From assembly GCF_020164595.1 (NCBI RefSeq), contig NZ_JAIQZE010000001.1:1-64000 (forward strand): 64,000 nucleotides of DNA, read 5' to 3'. The notes below the pieces were generated by a model. That model saw only the letters and a list, made by a program, of their open reading frames with translations, was not told where the DNA came from and did no database searches. The stretch's first letter is position 1. Every line of letters starts with the position of its first letter. Positions 17,684 through 26,448 of the stretch are shown here, piece by piece. Position numbers and translations under genes: made by a program. The DNA comes from Psychroflexus longus (GTDB lineage: Bacteria > Bacteroidota > Bacteroidia > Flavobacteriales > Flavobacteriaceae).

Positions 17684-18868
17684 ATGATCCAATTATCAGA
17701 TAAAATTCAAAAACTTGAAACTTCTGCAACCTTGGCTATGGCAGCAAAAGCCAGAGAATTAAAAGCCGAAGGTAAAGATATAATAGGCCTCAGTTTAGGC
17801 GAGCCAGATTTCAATACTCCAGATTTCATAAAGGAATCTGCCATTACTGCTATTAATGATAATTATAACTCATACACCCCTGTAGACGGTTATGAAGATC
17901 TAAAAAAAGCAATCCAAGGAAAATTCAAAAGGGACAATAATCTTGACTATGGATTGAATCAGATAGTGGTTTCTACAGGAGCTAAACAATCGTTATATAA
18001 TGTTGCATCTGTATTGTTGAATCCGGGAGATGAAGTTATTCTCCCTTGTCCTTACTGGGTCAGCTACAGTGATATTGTCAAATTAAATGGAGGTATTCCA
18101 GTTGAAGTTCAAACAGATATAGATCAAGATTTTAAAATGACTCCTGATCAGCTGAAATCAGCTATTACCTCAAAAACTAAAATGATTTGGTACAGTTCAC
18201 CCTGTAATCCAAGTGGTTCTGTTTATTCTAAAGATGAATTGAAAGCACTAGCTGAAGTTCTAAAAGATTATCCTGACGTCATCATTGTCAGTGATGAAAT
18301 CTACGAGCATATCAATTTTGGGAGCGAACGTTTTTCTATGGCTGAAATACCAGAAATGTATGACAGGACTGTGACTGTCAACGGAGTTTCAAAAGCTTTT
18401 GCGATGACAGGTTGGAGAATTGGTTACATAGGTGCTCCAGAAAAAATAGCAAATGCTTGTAAGAAATTACAAGGCCAAGTCACAAGTGGTGCAAACTGTA
18501 TAGCACAGCGCGCTGTGATAACAGCTCTTGAAGCACCATTGGATAAAATTCAATTCATGATCGATAAATTCAAATCAAGGAGAAAGCTGATTCTAGATTT
18601 GATTGAAACTATTCCAGGTTTTGAGTGCAATGAACCCAAAGGAGCTTTTTATGTATTTCCTAACGTTTCTTCCTTTTTTGGAAAGACTTATAATGGAAAA
18701 CTTATTGAAAATGCAACTGATTTCTCGATGTTTTTATTGGAAGTAGCCAATGTAGCTACAGTCACTGGAGAAGCTTTTGGAAATCCAGATTGTATACGGA
18801 TATCCTACGCAGCTAGCGAATCTGATATAGAAGAAGCTATGGAAAGAATCAAAAAATCAATAAGTTAA
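17684..18868 (+). CDS. Pyridoxal-phosphate aspartate/aromatic aminotransferase (class I)
   Basis: A fold-type I aminotransferase: GLSLGEPDFNTP near the N-terminus, SSPCNPSG, SDEIYEH and the PLP-lysine motif VSKAFAMTGWRIGY. Closest in pattern to the bacterial aspartate aminotransferase of the Thermus type (subgroup I-gamma), which moves amino groups between aspartate or other amino acids and 2-oxoglutarate. Length 394 aa is normal. It follows the desaturase gene by 12 bases. Its last five codons and stop lie inside a hairpin shared with the convergent channel gene. Confidence 0.9.
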   Translation: MIQLSDKIQKLETSATLAMAAKARELKAEGKDIIGLSLGEPDFNTPDFIKESAITAINDNYNSYTPVDGYEDLKKAIQGKFKRDNNLDYGLNQIVVSTGAKQSLYNVASVLLNPGDEVILPCPYWVSYSDIVKLNGGIPVEVQTDIDQDFKMTPDQLKSAITSKTKMIWYSSPCNPSGSVYSKDELKALAEVLKDYPDVIIVSDEIYEHINFGSERFSMAEIPEMYDRTVTVNGVSKAFAMTGWRIGYIGAPEKIANACKKLQGQVTSGANCIAQRAVITALEAPLDKIQFMIDKFKSRRKLILDLIETIPGFECNEPKGAFYVFPNVSSFFGKTYNGKLIENATDFSMFLLEVANVATVTGEAFGNPDCIRISYAASESDIEEAMERIKKSIS

Positions 18869-18883
18869 ACTTATTGATTTTTT
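18851..18883. terminator. Bidirectional terminator shared by two stop codons
   Basis: AAAAAATCAATAAGT (18851-18865), loop TAA, then ACTTATTGATTTTTT (18869-18883), a perfect 15-bp stem. The loop is the aminotransferase stop codon; the right arm encodes the end of the MscS protein, so both coding regions run into the terminator. Confidence 0.85.
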
Positions 18884-19716
18884 TCTTTTATAATGTATTC
18901 TCCTCCCTGATATACGACTCTTTGAGGCATTGATATTTCGAGCCCTGCTATATCGAGAGCTTTCTTTACAGACTCCATCTGTTCCCAAAACACGGGCCAG
19001 TATAATTGTGAGTCTACCCAGCATCTTGCTACAATGCGCATTTCTGATTCAAGAAATTCTTCCAACCAGACATCTGGCTCTGGATCGGTTTCTATTTGTT
19101 TATGAGATTTCAAAGCTTCTAGGACAACCTCTCGTATTTGATCAATATCGGTTTTATAAGTGAATCGCAGTTCTAAATCTATTCGTCTGGTAGGTTCCAT
19201 AGTTCGATTATCTACGTCGCTATTTGCCACATTGCCATTAGGCATTGTTATAATTCTCCCGTCAAAGGTTTTGATTCTCGTGTAAAGAATATCAATTTTC
19301 GCCACATGCCCTTTGTGTTGATTAACTTTGACTAAATCACCAACTTTAAAAGGTTTAAAGACTAAGATCAAAACACCCCCTGCAAAATTAGCTAAGCTTC
19401 CTTGAAGAGCAAGACCTATTGCTATTCCTGCTGCTCCAAAGATAGCAAGGAAGGATGTTGCCTTGACTCCTAAAATTGAACCGATCAATGTAAATAATAA
19501 TCCATAAAGTATGAAAACAGATAAACTTTCTACAAAGGTCTTGAGGGACAATTCAACTTTTGATTTTTTTAAAGTTGCTTTCAAGAGCCTCATAATTAAT
19601 TTAATAATGAGTATTCCCAGTATAAACACTACAAGCGAATACAAAATCTTAGGCCCTAAACTCACAAGCGTTTCTTTAAAAAAACTCTTAAGTGAGTCAA
19701 TAAATGATGTATCCAT
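18871..19716 (-). CDS. Small-conductance mechanosensitive channel (MscS family)
   Basis: Three N-terminal membrane helices (about residues 20-110) end in the pore-lining helix GAAGIAIGLALQGSLANFAGG with the Gly/Ala packing pattern of MscS TM3, followed by the beta domain (FKVGDLVKVN, GHVAKIDILYTRIKTFDGR, PNGNVANS) and the alpha-beta cytoplasmic cage. It opens under membrane tension to release solutes on osmotic downshock. Length 281 aa matches E. coli MscS (286). It is a single gene, convergent with the aminotransferase. Confidence 0.93.
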   Translation of the reverse strand: MDTSFIDSLKSFFKETLVSLGPKILYSLVVFILGILIIKLIMRLLKATLKKSKVELSLKTFVESLSVFILYGLLFTLIGSILGVKATSFLAIFGAAGIAIGLALQGSLANFAGGVLILVFKPFKVGDLVKVNQHKGHVAKIDILYTRIKTFDGRIITMPNGNVANSDVDNRTMEPTRRIDLELRFTYKTDIDQIREVVLEALKSHKQIETDPEPDVWLEEFLESEMRIVARCWVDSQLYWPVFWEQMESVKKALDIAGLEISMPQRVVYQGGEYIIKEKNQ

Positions 19717-19863
19717 ATTCTGAATTGTATTTTTGGATAAGGTAATTATTAATATTTATAATCTGTCAGTTTTTACCGTTCGATTCAAATTGTTAAAAAT
19801 TGAAACTTATATTCTTAATCTTCATAGATAAAACTTATTCCTTTTTTAAATTCAAAGTAAAAA

Positions 19864-20529
19864 ATGAATACTTTAAAAATTACTCACATCGAAAAAATCA
19901 CGCCTGACGTTTTACAGATCAGAACTAAAAAACCATCTGATTTAGTATTTAAACCTGGTCAGGCTACAGAACTTTTCATTAATCAAGAAGGCTGGAAAGA
20001 AGAAGGCAGACCTTTCACATTCACCAGTCTTCCAGAAAATAATTATTTAGAATTTGTCATCAAAACTTATCCTGATCACAACGGAGTCACGGAAAAGTTG
20101 TTGGACTTAAAGGCAGGGGATGAATTACTGCAAACCGATGTCTTTGGTAATATTTATTTTAGAGAAGAAGGGACATTTATAGCTGGTGGTGCAGGCCTAA
20201 CGCCCCTAATTGCAATCCTAAGAAACAGAAATAAAAATGGTAATAAGAATGAAAATAACAAACTCATCTTCGCCAATAAAACCGAAGCAGATATCATTTT
20301 GAAAGATGAATTAGAGGAAATGCTAGGAAATAATTTTATAAATATTCTATCTAGAGAAAAAACGAAGGAGTATGATCACGGTCAAATAGATCAAACTTTC
20401 TTGAAAAAGCATATTCTTAATTTACAACAAAAATTCTACATCTGTGGTCCAGAACCAATGATAGAAAGTGTAGTTAACGACTTAAGGGAACTCGGCGTAG
20501 AGGATGAAAACATTATTGTGGAAGAATAA
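19864..20529 (+). CDS. Ferredoxin/flavodoxin-NADP reductase-like flavoprotein
   Basis: A 221-aa FAD/NAD(P) oxidoreductase of the ferredoxin-NADP reductase fold: FAD-binding RPFTFTS, pyrophosphate-binding GGAGLTPLIAILRNR and the C-terminal YICGPEPM. It has no iron-sulfur or haem domain, so it must pass electrons between NAD(P)H and a separate carrier. The partner is not visible; the adjacent sterol-desaturase-like di-iron enzyme would need an electron donor, but that link is only an inference from position. Confidence 0.85.
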   Translation: MNTLKITHIEKITPDVLQIRTKKPSDLVFKPGQATELFINQEGWKEEGRPFTFTSLPENNYLEFVIKTYPDHNGVTEKLLDLKAGDELLQTDVFGNIYFREEGTFIAGGAGLTPLIAILRNRNKNGNKNENNKLIFANKTEADIILKDELEEMLGNNFINILSREKTKEYDHGQIDQTFLKKHILNLQQKFYICGPEPMIESVVNDLRELGVEDENIIVEE

Positions 20530-20555
20530 ATAAATAAAACCTTTCATTACTATCA

Positions 20556-20583
20556 AAAAAGCCTCGATTATACGAGGCTTTTT
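20556..20583 (+). terminator. Intrinsic terminator
   Basis: AAAAAGCCTCG (20556-20566), loop ATTATA, CGAGGCTTTTT (20573-20583), after the flavin reductase gene; a strong stem with a T-tract. Confidence 0.9.
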
Positions 20584-20686
20584 ATTTGGATTTAATCGAA
20601 AGCTGCAATCAAGATCATTTTAAATTTTAGTAAAAGACTAAATTTGATATTTTTTTTCTAAATTTAGTATCAGAATAATTATTATA

Positions 20687-21499
20687 ATGACAGAATTTCT
20701 AACTTTTTTTGAAGAAATGCCAATTTGGATGAAGCTAGGTTGGGTAGTTGGCGTTTTAGGAGTCTTTTGGATCTTAGAAGGTTACTACACCTTATCAATC
20801 GTAAAATATAAGAAAATAAAGCACGCCGGAGTTAACTTTATATTCCTGTTATTTACAATGATCATCAACGTTGGTTTTGGAGCACTTACGCTTGGAGTTT
20901 TTTATTGGATTGAGGTCAACCAATTTGGGTTGTTAAATAGCATTGATCTACCGATTATCGTCGAATTGCTATTAGCTCTAATTGCTTTAGACTTTATAGC
21001 ACAATACGGGGTGCATTATTTGCTGCACAAAGTCAAATGGATGTGGCGACTCCACATCATCCACCACAGCGATACGAAAGTAGATGTCACCACAGGCACA
21101 AGACACCATCCGTTGGACTTTACCATAAGAGAAACATTTGCCCTCATTGCCGTACTGATTATGGGAATGCCCATCGCCTACTATCTGTTCTACAGGGTTT
21201 TAAGTGTTTTTTTTACATACTTCACTCACGCCAATATCAACCTTGGCAAAACAGATAAGATTCTCAGTTACCTTTTTGTAACACCTAATCTACACAAGTT
21301 TCACCACCACAAAGAAATGCCCTGGACTGACACCAATTTTGGAAATATGTTTTCCATTTGGGATAGAATTTTCGGGACCTACATATACGATGACCCCAAC
21401 AAAATCGAATATGGATTGGATATCGTTGATGATATCAAAGATGAAGACATTTTATACCAATTAAAAATTCCATTCAACAAAAGCATCAAAACTAAGTAA
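20687..21499 (+). CDS. Sterol desaturase / fatty acid hydroxylase family membrane di-iron enzyme
   Basis: Four membrane helices and the eight-histidine pattern of the fatty acid hydroxylase superfamily: HYLLH, HIIHH, a histidine-rich RHHPLDF and, near the end, HKFHHH. WMWRLHIIHHSD and SIWDRIFGTY are typical. Enzymes of this family oxidise C-H bonds of sterols, carotenoids or fatty acids; the substrate cannot be assigned. Length 270 aa is normal. Two structured intergenic elements lie in the gap that follows. Confidence 0.88.
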   Translation: MTEFLTFFEEMPIWMKLGWVVGVLGVFWILEGYYTLSIVKYKKIKHAGVNFIFLLFTMIINVGFGALTLGVFYWIEVNQFGLLNSIDLPIIVELLLALIALDFIAQYGVHYLLHKVKWMWRLHIIHHSDTKVDVTTGTRHHPLDFTIRETFALIAVLIMGMPIAYYLFYRVLSVFFTYFTHANINLGKTDKILSYLFVTPNLHKFHHHKEMPWTDTNFGNMFSIWDRIFGTYIYDDPNKIEYGLDIVDDIKDEDILYQLKIPFNKSIKTK

Positions 21500-21543
21500 G
21501 CAAATATTGTCTGACTTGTACATTAACTTCTCGATAATCATTT

Positions 21544-21618
21544 GGCGCATAATCGGGCTATCACTTGAAGTAACCCCAAAGCTTTGGGGTTACGCGCTTT
21601 TCGTTATATCCCTATGCC
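21544..21618 (+). repeat. Structured intergenic element A with 24-bp palindrome core
   Basis: The ends GGCGCATAATCGGGCTATC and TTCGTTATATCCCTATGCC flank a perfect 24-bp palindrome at 21570-21593 (arm GTAACCCCAAAG). The layout, a CGGGCTWT end, a variable hairpin and an ATCCCTA end, recurs in elements B, C and D of this window. From memory such elements are scattered in Bacteroidota genomes. It starts 45 bases after the sterol-desaturase gene in the same orientation. Confidence 0.65.
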
Positions 21619-21757
21619 TTGACACATTACACATCAATAGAAAATATTCTATTTTTAGAATAAATCGAAAAAGCTAAGGAAAGTAACTCGCAAAATTAAA
21701 CTCTGGGGTTTTAATCAATCCACCTAAGTTTGGTTTATAGTAAATTCATCGATAAAG

Positions 21758-21836
21758 CCTTGCGTAAGGAATGCGAATGGAAATCCCGCAGTCCCAAGGG
21801 CGTAAGGGACGAGGAATTGAAAAGGGCACCCCGACC
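21758..21836 (-). repeat. Structured intergenic element D
   Basis: On the minus strand it reads GGGCCTTTTC-like end (GCCCTTTTCAATTCCTCGTC), a hairpin GTCCC/GGGAC (21791-21795 with 21806-21810), then CTGCGGGATTTCC and ATTCCTTACGCA. This aligns with element B (CTTTTC..AA..TCCTCGTCC ... CTGCAGGCTTTCC ... ATCCTTAACGCA). It lies in the 3' flank of the E1 gene. Confidence 0.65.
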
Positions 21837-21839
21837 CCG

Positions 21840-21870
21840 CCCTCCCCAATGCTCTGGGGATTGGGGAGGG
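21840..21870 (-). terminator. GC-rich hairpin after the E1 gene
   Basis: CCCTCCCCAAT (21840-21850) and ATTGGGGAGGG (21860-21870) form a perfect 11-bp GC-rich stem 16 bases past the E1 stop. It stands out in AT-rich DNA and could end the paa/2-oxoacid dehydrogenase transcript or be part of element D. The whole 21500-21885 gap holds no gene I can support. Confidence 0.6.
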
Positions 21871-21885
21871 GGCACGCCAAAATAA

Positions 21886-23940
21886 TTAGTAATCTAAAAG
21901 CTCTTGTATTTTGGCTTTTACCTTTTCGGTACTTGGGATCATGGTTTCTTCCAAAATGGAATTTAGGGGAATGGCCGGCATATTTTCGGAGCCTATCGTA
22001 ATTACTGGCGCATCCAGGTATTGAAAGCACTTTTCCTGAATCTTCCCGCTCAATGCTCTGGCAAACGAATTATTGGATGGTTCCTCGGTCACAACCAAAC
22101 ATTTCTTGCATTTTTTGACTGACTTCATGATGGTTTCCTCATCCAAAGGATGGAGCGTCCTAAGGTCCACAACTTCAATTTGGTCTTGCAAACCGAGTTC
22201 CTGTGAGGCATTCATTGCCCAGTGCACTCCCATTCCATAAGTGATGATGCTTAGTGTTTCCTTGTCGTCCTGAGGCCAGATTTCCTGCAATACCCAGGCT
22301 TTGCCAAATGGAAGCACATAATCTTCTGCAGGTTCTATGCTAGTGGCCCCTTTGGTACCGGGGACTTTGCTCCAGTATAAGCCTTTGTGTTCAAAAATAA
22401 CCACGGGATTTGGATCGTGGTAAGCGGCTTTCATCAGACCTTTTAAATCTGCACCATTGCTGGGGTAAGCTATTTTGAGACCACGTATATTGGTGACTAC
22501 ACTTTCCACTGAAGAGGAATGGTAAGGACCACCGCTACCGTATGCACCAATAGGCACACGCAAAATCATGGATACTGGCCATTTTCCGTTGGACAAATAA
22601 CAACTGCGACTCACTTCTGTAAACAACTGATTGAGTCCAGGCCAGATGTAATCTGCAAACTGAACCTCAACAATTGGCTTAAGACCAACGGCAGACATTC
22701 CCACCGTAGAACCCACGATAAAGGCCTCCTGTATTGGCGTATTGAAAACCCGATGGTCTCCGAATTTTTGAGCCAAAGTGGCTGCCTCTCGGAACACACC
22801 TCCTAACCTACCGCCCACATCCTGACCGTAGAGTAAACATTCTTTGTAGTTGGTCATCAACTCTTCAATAGCGAACAAGGCACAATCGACCATGACAACT
22901 TTTTCTGCACCTTCTGGGGAGCGTTCGCCTCGTTCCTCTGTGATAGGAGTTGGAGCAAAATCATGCGTAAATAGATCCTCTGGTGTGGGATCTTTAGCTT
23001 GTAATGCTTCCTGATATTCTTTTTCTACAACTGCTTTGGCTGCTTTTTCAATAGCTTCCAATTCATCTTCAGTAAAGTCATTATCAAGAAGTTGTTTTTT
23101 TAATTTCGGATAGGGATCTCTAATTTTAGACTCCTCGAGATCATCCCTGTAAAATTCCATTCGTACACCCGATGTATGGTGATTGAGAAGCGGACACTTG
23201 GCATGCACCAAAAATGGTCTGCGCTCAGTTCTCACCGTCTCCACAACCTTTTTAAATTCTGAGTATGACTCAATAAAATCGGTTCCATCAATACTGATGG
23301 CTTCCAGGCCGTGAAAGCCTTTGGCATATTCATACGCATCCTGAGCTCTCGTTTCTTCAGCATTAGCAGATATATCCCATTCGTTGTCCTGTACTACATA
23401 AATAATCGGCAATTGCTTAAGAGCGGCCATCTGTAAGGCCTCTGCAATTTCACCTTCAGTCATGGAAGCGTCTCCAAGGGAGCAAACAGTTATTGGTAAT
23501 TCTGATTTATTAATTTCGAATTGTGAAGTATTTTCTTTGTACTTCATGCCCATCGCCGCACCGGTGGCGGGAATCGCCTGCATACCGGTGGCCGAGCTTT
23601 GATGTGGAATTTTTGGTTTGTCGTCATCCTTTAAGCTTGGGTGTGAATAGTAGGTTCGCCCCGCAGAAAATGGATCGTCTTTTTTAGCTAAAAGCTGTAG
23701 CATCAAATCTTTAGGCTGCATGCCAATCGCTAGCAAAATCGAATCATCACGGTAGTAAGGATACACATAATCTTGGGGTTTCAATTGCATACCCACCGCC
23801 GTTTGGATCACTTCGTGTCCTCGAGATGTGGCATGCACGTATTTCGAAACCACCTTGAAATTATCTTCGTAAAGTTCTGTCATCGCCTTAGCGGTGACTA
23901 GGTTGGTAAATGCTTTTTTGAAAATATCTTTAGAAATCAT
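21886..23940 (-). CDS. 2-oxoacid dehydrogenase E1, fused alpha and beta subunits (branched-chain type)
   Basis: Thiamine-diphosphate enzyme that decarboxylates a 2-oxo acid and passes the acyl group to E2 lipoyl. Residues about 1-330 are E1-alpha (TPP motif starting GDASMTEGEIAEALQ and ending VVQDNEW) and about 345-684 are E1-beta (GQDVGGRLGGVFREA, QEAFIVGSTVGM, FADYIWPGLNQ, GSGGPYHSSS). The branched-chain pattern suggests substrates from valine, leucine or isoleucine, but aromatic 2-oxo acids are possible given the paa context. ATG 23940 is used; a TTG lies two codons earlier. An AATT heptad array begins five bases upstream of the ATG. Confidence 0.92.
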   Translation of the reverse strand: MISKDIFKKAFTNLVTAKAMTELYEDNFKVVSKYVHATSRGHEVIQTAVGMQLKPQDYVYPYYRDDSILLAIGMQPKDLMLQLLAKKDDPFSAGRTYYSHPSLKDDDKPKIPHQSSATGMQAIPATGAAMGMKYKENTSQFEINKSELPITVCSLGDASMTEGEIAEALQMAALKQLPIIYVVQDNEWDISANAEETRAQDAYEYAKGFHGLEAISIDGTDFIESYSEFKKVVETVRTERRPFLVHAKCPLLNHHTSGVRMEFYRDDLEESKIRDPYPKLKKQLLDNDFTEDELEAIEKAAKAVVEKEYQEALQAKDPTPEDLFTHDFAPTPITEERGERSPEGAEKVVMVDCALFAIEELMTNYKECLLYGQDVGGRLGGVFREAATLAQKFGDHRVFNTPIQEAFIVGSTVGMSAVGLKPIVEVQFADYIWPGLNQLFTEVSRSCYLSNGKWPVSMILRVPIGAYGSGGPYHSSSVESVVTNIRGLKIAYPSNGADLKGLMKAAYHDPNPVVIFEHKGLYWSKVPGTKGATSIEPAEDYVLPFGKAWVLQEIWPQDDKETLSIITYGMGVHWAMNASQELGLQDQIEVVDLRTLHPLDEETIMKSVKKCKKCLVVTEEPSNNSFARALSGKIQEKCFQYLDAPVITIGSENMPAIPLNSILEETMIPSTEKVKAKIQELLDY

Positions 23941-23944
23941 GATC

Positions 23945-23986
23945 AATTTTAAATTTTAAATTATGAATTTTTAATTCATAATTTGG
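23945..23986. repeat. Heptad array, module 1 left (AATT + 3)
   Basis: AATT occurs at 23945, 23952, 23959, 23966, 23973 and 23980, exactly every 7 bases, with spacers TTA, TTA, ATG, TTT, CAT, TGG. The array fills the gap between the four-helix-bundle gene and the E1 start codon and overlaps the end of the bundle gene. Confidence 0.9.
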
Positions 23987-24323
23987 ATTTGATTGTTTTG
24001 ATAATTGAAGTTAGTAAGCGAATAATCTCTTCACAATCTTTGATGTGAGTATTTACCTCTATATTCACTAATTCACTTTTATCCAAAAGCTGCAGCCAGT
24101 AGACTGTTTCTCTTGCCTCTTTAGATGCAATCGATAACTTATGGACAAAATCAATTCGACTTTGAGCTGCTTCTGACTCAGCGATATTGGCTCCTATACT
24201 GGTCCCGCTTCTCAATATCTGTTTTGAAATTATAAACTCTTTTTGATCTTGCATCATTTTAAACAACAGTATAATCTTCAACGAAAATTCAAAGCTTTTA
24301 TCTTTTACTATGTTTGATTTCAT
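23976..24323 (-). CDS. Four-helix-bundle protein (S23/TIGR02436-like), module 1
   Basis: A 115-aa all-helical protein of the family named from proteins encoded in 23S rRNA intervening sequences and related to the DGR accessory protein Avd. The signature SKQILRSGTSIGANIAESEAAQS, then DFVHKLSIASKEARETVYWLQLL is complete. Family members are small, basic and proposed to bind nucleic acid; the function here is unknown. It separates the E2 and E1 genes of one enzyme complex, in the same orientation, and is bracketed by AATT heptad arrays on both sides. It is only distantly similar to the two other copies in this window, arguing against a recent duplication. Confidence 0.88.
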   Translation of the reverse strand: MKSNIVKDKSFEFSLKIILLFKMMQDQKEFIISKQILRSGTSIGANIAESEAAQSRIDFVHKLSIASKEARETVYWLQLLDKSELVNIEVNTHIKDCEEIIRLLTSIIKTIKSKL

Positions 24324-24331
24324 TACAGACC

Positions 24332-24377
24332 AATTAAGTTATTGTCATTTAAAATTTAGAATTCAAAATTCAAAATT
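24332..24377. repeat. Heptad array, module 1 right (AATT + 3)
   Basis: AATT at 24353, 24360, 24367 and 24374, CATT at 24346 and AATT at 24332, all in one 7-base phase. It ends directly at the E2 stop codon. AATT is its own complement, so both module 1 arrays show the same word. Confidence 0.88.
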
Positions 24378-25700
24378 TTATTTTTTTTCTTTCTCCAAAT
24401 AATCCGCTATTCTCCTTAGAAAACTTCCGGCTAAAAAGCCATCTACAATACGGTGATCGAAGGAGAGTGATAAATACATCATTTGTCGGATTTCAATTTT
24501 ATCACCGTCTTCATATTCAATAACCTCAGCTCTTTTTTTGATGATGCCCGTCGCTAGAATCGCCGCCTCTGGCTGATTGATAATCGGCGTTCCCATCAAG
24601 CTCCCAAAGGTGCCTACATTGGAAATGGTAAAGGTGCTGCCTTTGGTTTCTTCGCTGGTAAGCTTATTATCTCTCGCTTTTTGGGCTAGTAAATTCACGT
24701 TTTTCGCTAATGCTTTCAAATCTTTTTGATCTGAATTCCGAACTACAGGTACGATCAAATTTCCACTAGGTAGAGCCGTAGCCATGCCGATATGAATATC
24801 CTCTTTCACAATGATCTCGTTTCCGTCCAAAGAGGAATTGATCATGGGGTAATCCTGAATCGCCTTGGTCACTGCCTGAATGAAAAGTGGAGTAAAGGTG
24901 AGCTTCTCACCGGTCTTTTCCTGAAATGTTTTCTTATTGGCATTTCTCCAGTTGACCAGATTAGTCATGTCTGCCTCCACATAAGCGGTAACGTGTGGAG
25001 AGGTATGCTTGGAAAACACCATGTGGTCTGCAATCATCTGTCGCATGCGATCCATTTCCACACGTTTGCCTTTTCCTTTGTCAAATTGTAAATCGGGCAC
25101 TTGAAAACCAGATGCGTGCTGAGTCGGTTCGGGTTGAGCAAATTGAGCGGGTCTGCCCGCATCAATATAGTTAAATATGTCAGATTTTTGGAGTCGATCG
25201 TTTGCCCCCGACGCTGGAATTCTCGCCAGTTCTTCATAGCTGATGTGATGATCTTTTGCTATTTTTTCGACAAGTGGTGAATAAAACTGATCTCCTCTAT
25301 CACTTGGCTTCCACTCTACCTTAGAAACATATTTTGATGTTTCACTCGATTGTGATTTTGGTTTTTCGGGTCGGGGCTTAGTTGATGAAATTTTATTGGT
25401 CTCTTGTTTAATTTGCTTTTCAGTATTTGCTTCTGATATTGATTCTACATCATCCATAGCTTCAATTAGTGCAATTGTTTCACCAATTTTAACTATATCA
25501 TTGGCTTGATACTTCTTTTCGATAAGTCTCCCTGAAAAAGGTGCCGGCACTTCATTATCCACTTTATCTGTCCCTACTTCTATTAAGATATCACCTTTTT
25601 GAAAAGTATCTCCTTCGTTCACCATCCAGTTCAGAATAGTTCCCTCAGTAATACTTTCTCCCATTTTAGGAAGTTTAAACTCTTTAGCTTTTTCACTCAT
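24378..25700 (-). CDS. 2-oxoacid dehydrogenase E2 (dihydrolipoyl acyltransferase)
   Basis: E2 carries the swinging lipoyl arm and transfers the acyl group to CoA. One lipoyl domain (residues about 6-80; Lys in VGTDKVDNEV), a peripheral-subunit-binding segment (PLVEKIAKDHHISYEELARIPASGANDRLQKSDI) and a catalytic domain ending in SFDHRIVDG with His and Asp of the active site. Length 440 aa is normal for a branched-chain E2. It forms a complex with the E1 encoded downstream; no dihydrolipoamide dehydrogenase gene is in the window. Confidence 0.93.
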   Translation of the reverse strand: MSEKAKEFKLPKMGESITEGTILNWMVNEGDTFQKGDILIEVGTDKVDNEVPAPFSGRLIEKKYQANDIVKIGETIALIEAMDDVESISEANTEKQIKQETNKISSTKPRPEKPKSQSSETSKYVSKVEWKPSDRGDQFYSPLVEKIAKDHHISYEELARIPASGANDRLQKSDIFNYIDAGRPAQFAQPEPTQHASGFQVPDLQFDKGKGKRVEMDRMRQMIADHMVFSKHTSPHVTAYVEADMTNLVNWRNANKKTFQEKTGEKLTFTPLFIQAVTKAIQDYPMINSSLDGNEIIVKEDIHIGMATALPSGNLIVPVVRNSDQKDLKALAKNVNLLAQKARDNKLTSEETKGSTFTISNVGTFGSLMGTPIINQPEAAILATGIIKKRAEVIEYEDGDKIEIRQMMYLSLSFDHRIVDGFLAGSFLRRIADYLEKEKK

Positions 25701-25772
25701 AATTTCTTCAATCTAGCTTTTTCTCTTTTCTAATATCTTACCAAGACGCTAAGTTTTTCTTTGTTTTCTAGC

Positions 25773-25797
25773 CACTCATCACTACCCAGTAATCTCT
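25773..25797. repeat. Short, decayed heptad array (CACT)
   Basis: CACT at 25773 and 25780, CAGT at 25787 and CTCT at 25794 keep a 7-base step and end at the paaY stop codon. There is no four-helix-bundle gene beside it and no clear mate array towards E2, so this may be a relic or chance. Confidence 0.35.
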
Positions 25798-26398
25798 AAT
25801 TAATACCGCTCTTAAATTCATTCAACGTCTTATAGAAATCTTCCTGTACAGGCCGGTTTTCTGGGATTTCTCGAAGTGGCTGTACTTCTTCTAAGCTTTC
25901 ATGACAGTCAGCTGGCAGCTGCTGATACAATAGCGTACCTGCTGTTTTCCAGGCTATCATTTCATCAGAAACTTCCTTGATAATTTTACCCGGGTTTCCT
26001 ACTACTAAACTGCGGCTGGATATTTTGGTTTCCGCTTTCACAAACGCCAAAGCACCAATAATACATTCGTCGCCAATTTCGGCGTCATCCATGATCACGG
26101 AGTTCATACCGATAAGGCAATTTTCTCCAAGATTTGCTCCATGAATAATAGCTCCATGACCTACATGCGCCCCTTTCTTAAGTGTTATGCTTTTGCCCGG
26201 AAACATATGTACCGTACAGTTTTCCTGCACATTCACTCCATCTTCCAAAATAATCTCACCCCAATCTCCGCGAATAGCCGCTCCAGGTCCAATATAACAA
26301 TCCTTGCCAATAATGACGTTGCCTGTTACTGCAGCCAACGGATGCACAAAGCTGGATTCATGTACGACTGGTATATGGTTTTTGAATTTGTAGATCAT
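25796..26398 (-). CDS. paaY: PaaY-type gamma-carbonic anhydrase-like hexapeptide protein
   Basis: A left-handed beta-helix protein built of hexapeptide repeats (VTGNVIIGKDCYIGPGAAIRGDWGEIILEDGVNVQENC) with histidines placed as in metal-binding gamma-carbonic anhydrases (VHMFPG, GHGAIIHGA). PaaY is a thioesterase that removes dead-end CoA esters such as 2-hydroxycyclohepta-1,4,6-triene-1-formyl-CoA formed by the phenylacetate pathway. Length 200 aa and the paa context support the name. Confidence 0.88.
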   Translation of the reverse strand: MIYKFKNHIPVVHESSFVHPLAAVTGNVIIGKDCYIGPGAAIRGDWGEIILEDGVNVQENCTVHMFPGKSITLKKGAHVGHGAIIHGANLGENCLIGMNSVIMDDAEIGDECIIGALAFVKAETKISSRSLVVGNPGKIIKEVSDEMIAWKTAGTLLYQQLPADCHESLEEVQPLREIPENRPVQEDFYKTLNEFKSGIN

Positions 26399-26448
26399 GA
26401 AATTTCTGCTTTTGCGGAAATCTCTTCCCGCACATTCAAATAATAATA

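Noticed and set aside
21746-22030. Open frames on both strands over the GC-rich hairpin after the E1 gene
   Set aside because: They are created by the element D/hairpin DNA and overlap the conserved E1 C-terminus.
23945-24377. Heptad arrays as ordinary microsatellites from slippage
   Set aside because: Three of every seven bases vary freely while four are kept in phase, and the words are inverted on the far side of the gene; slippage would copy whole units in direct orientation.
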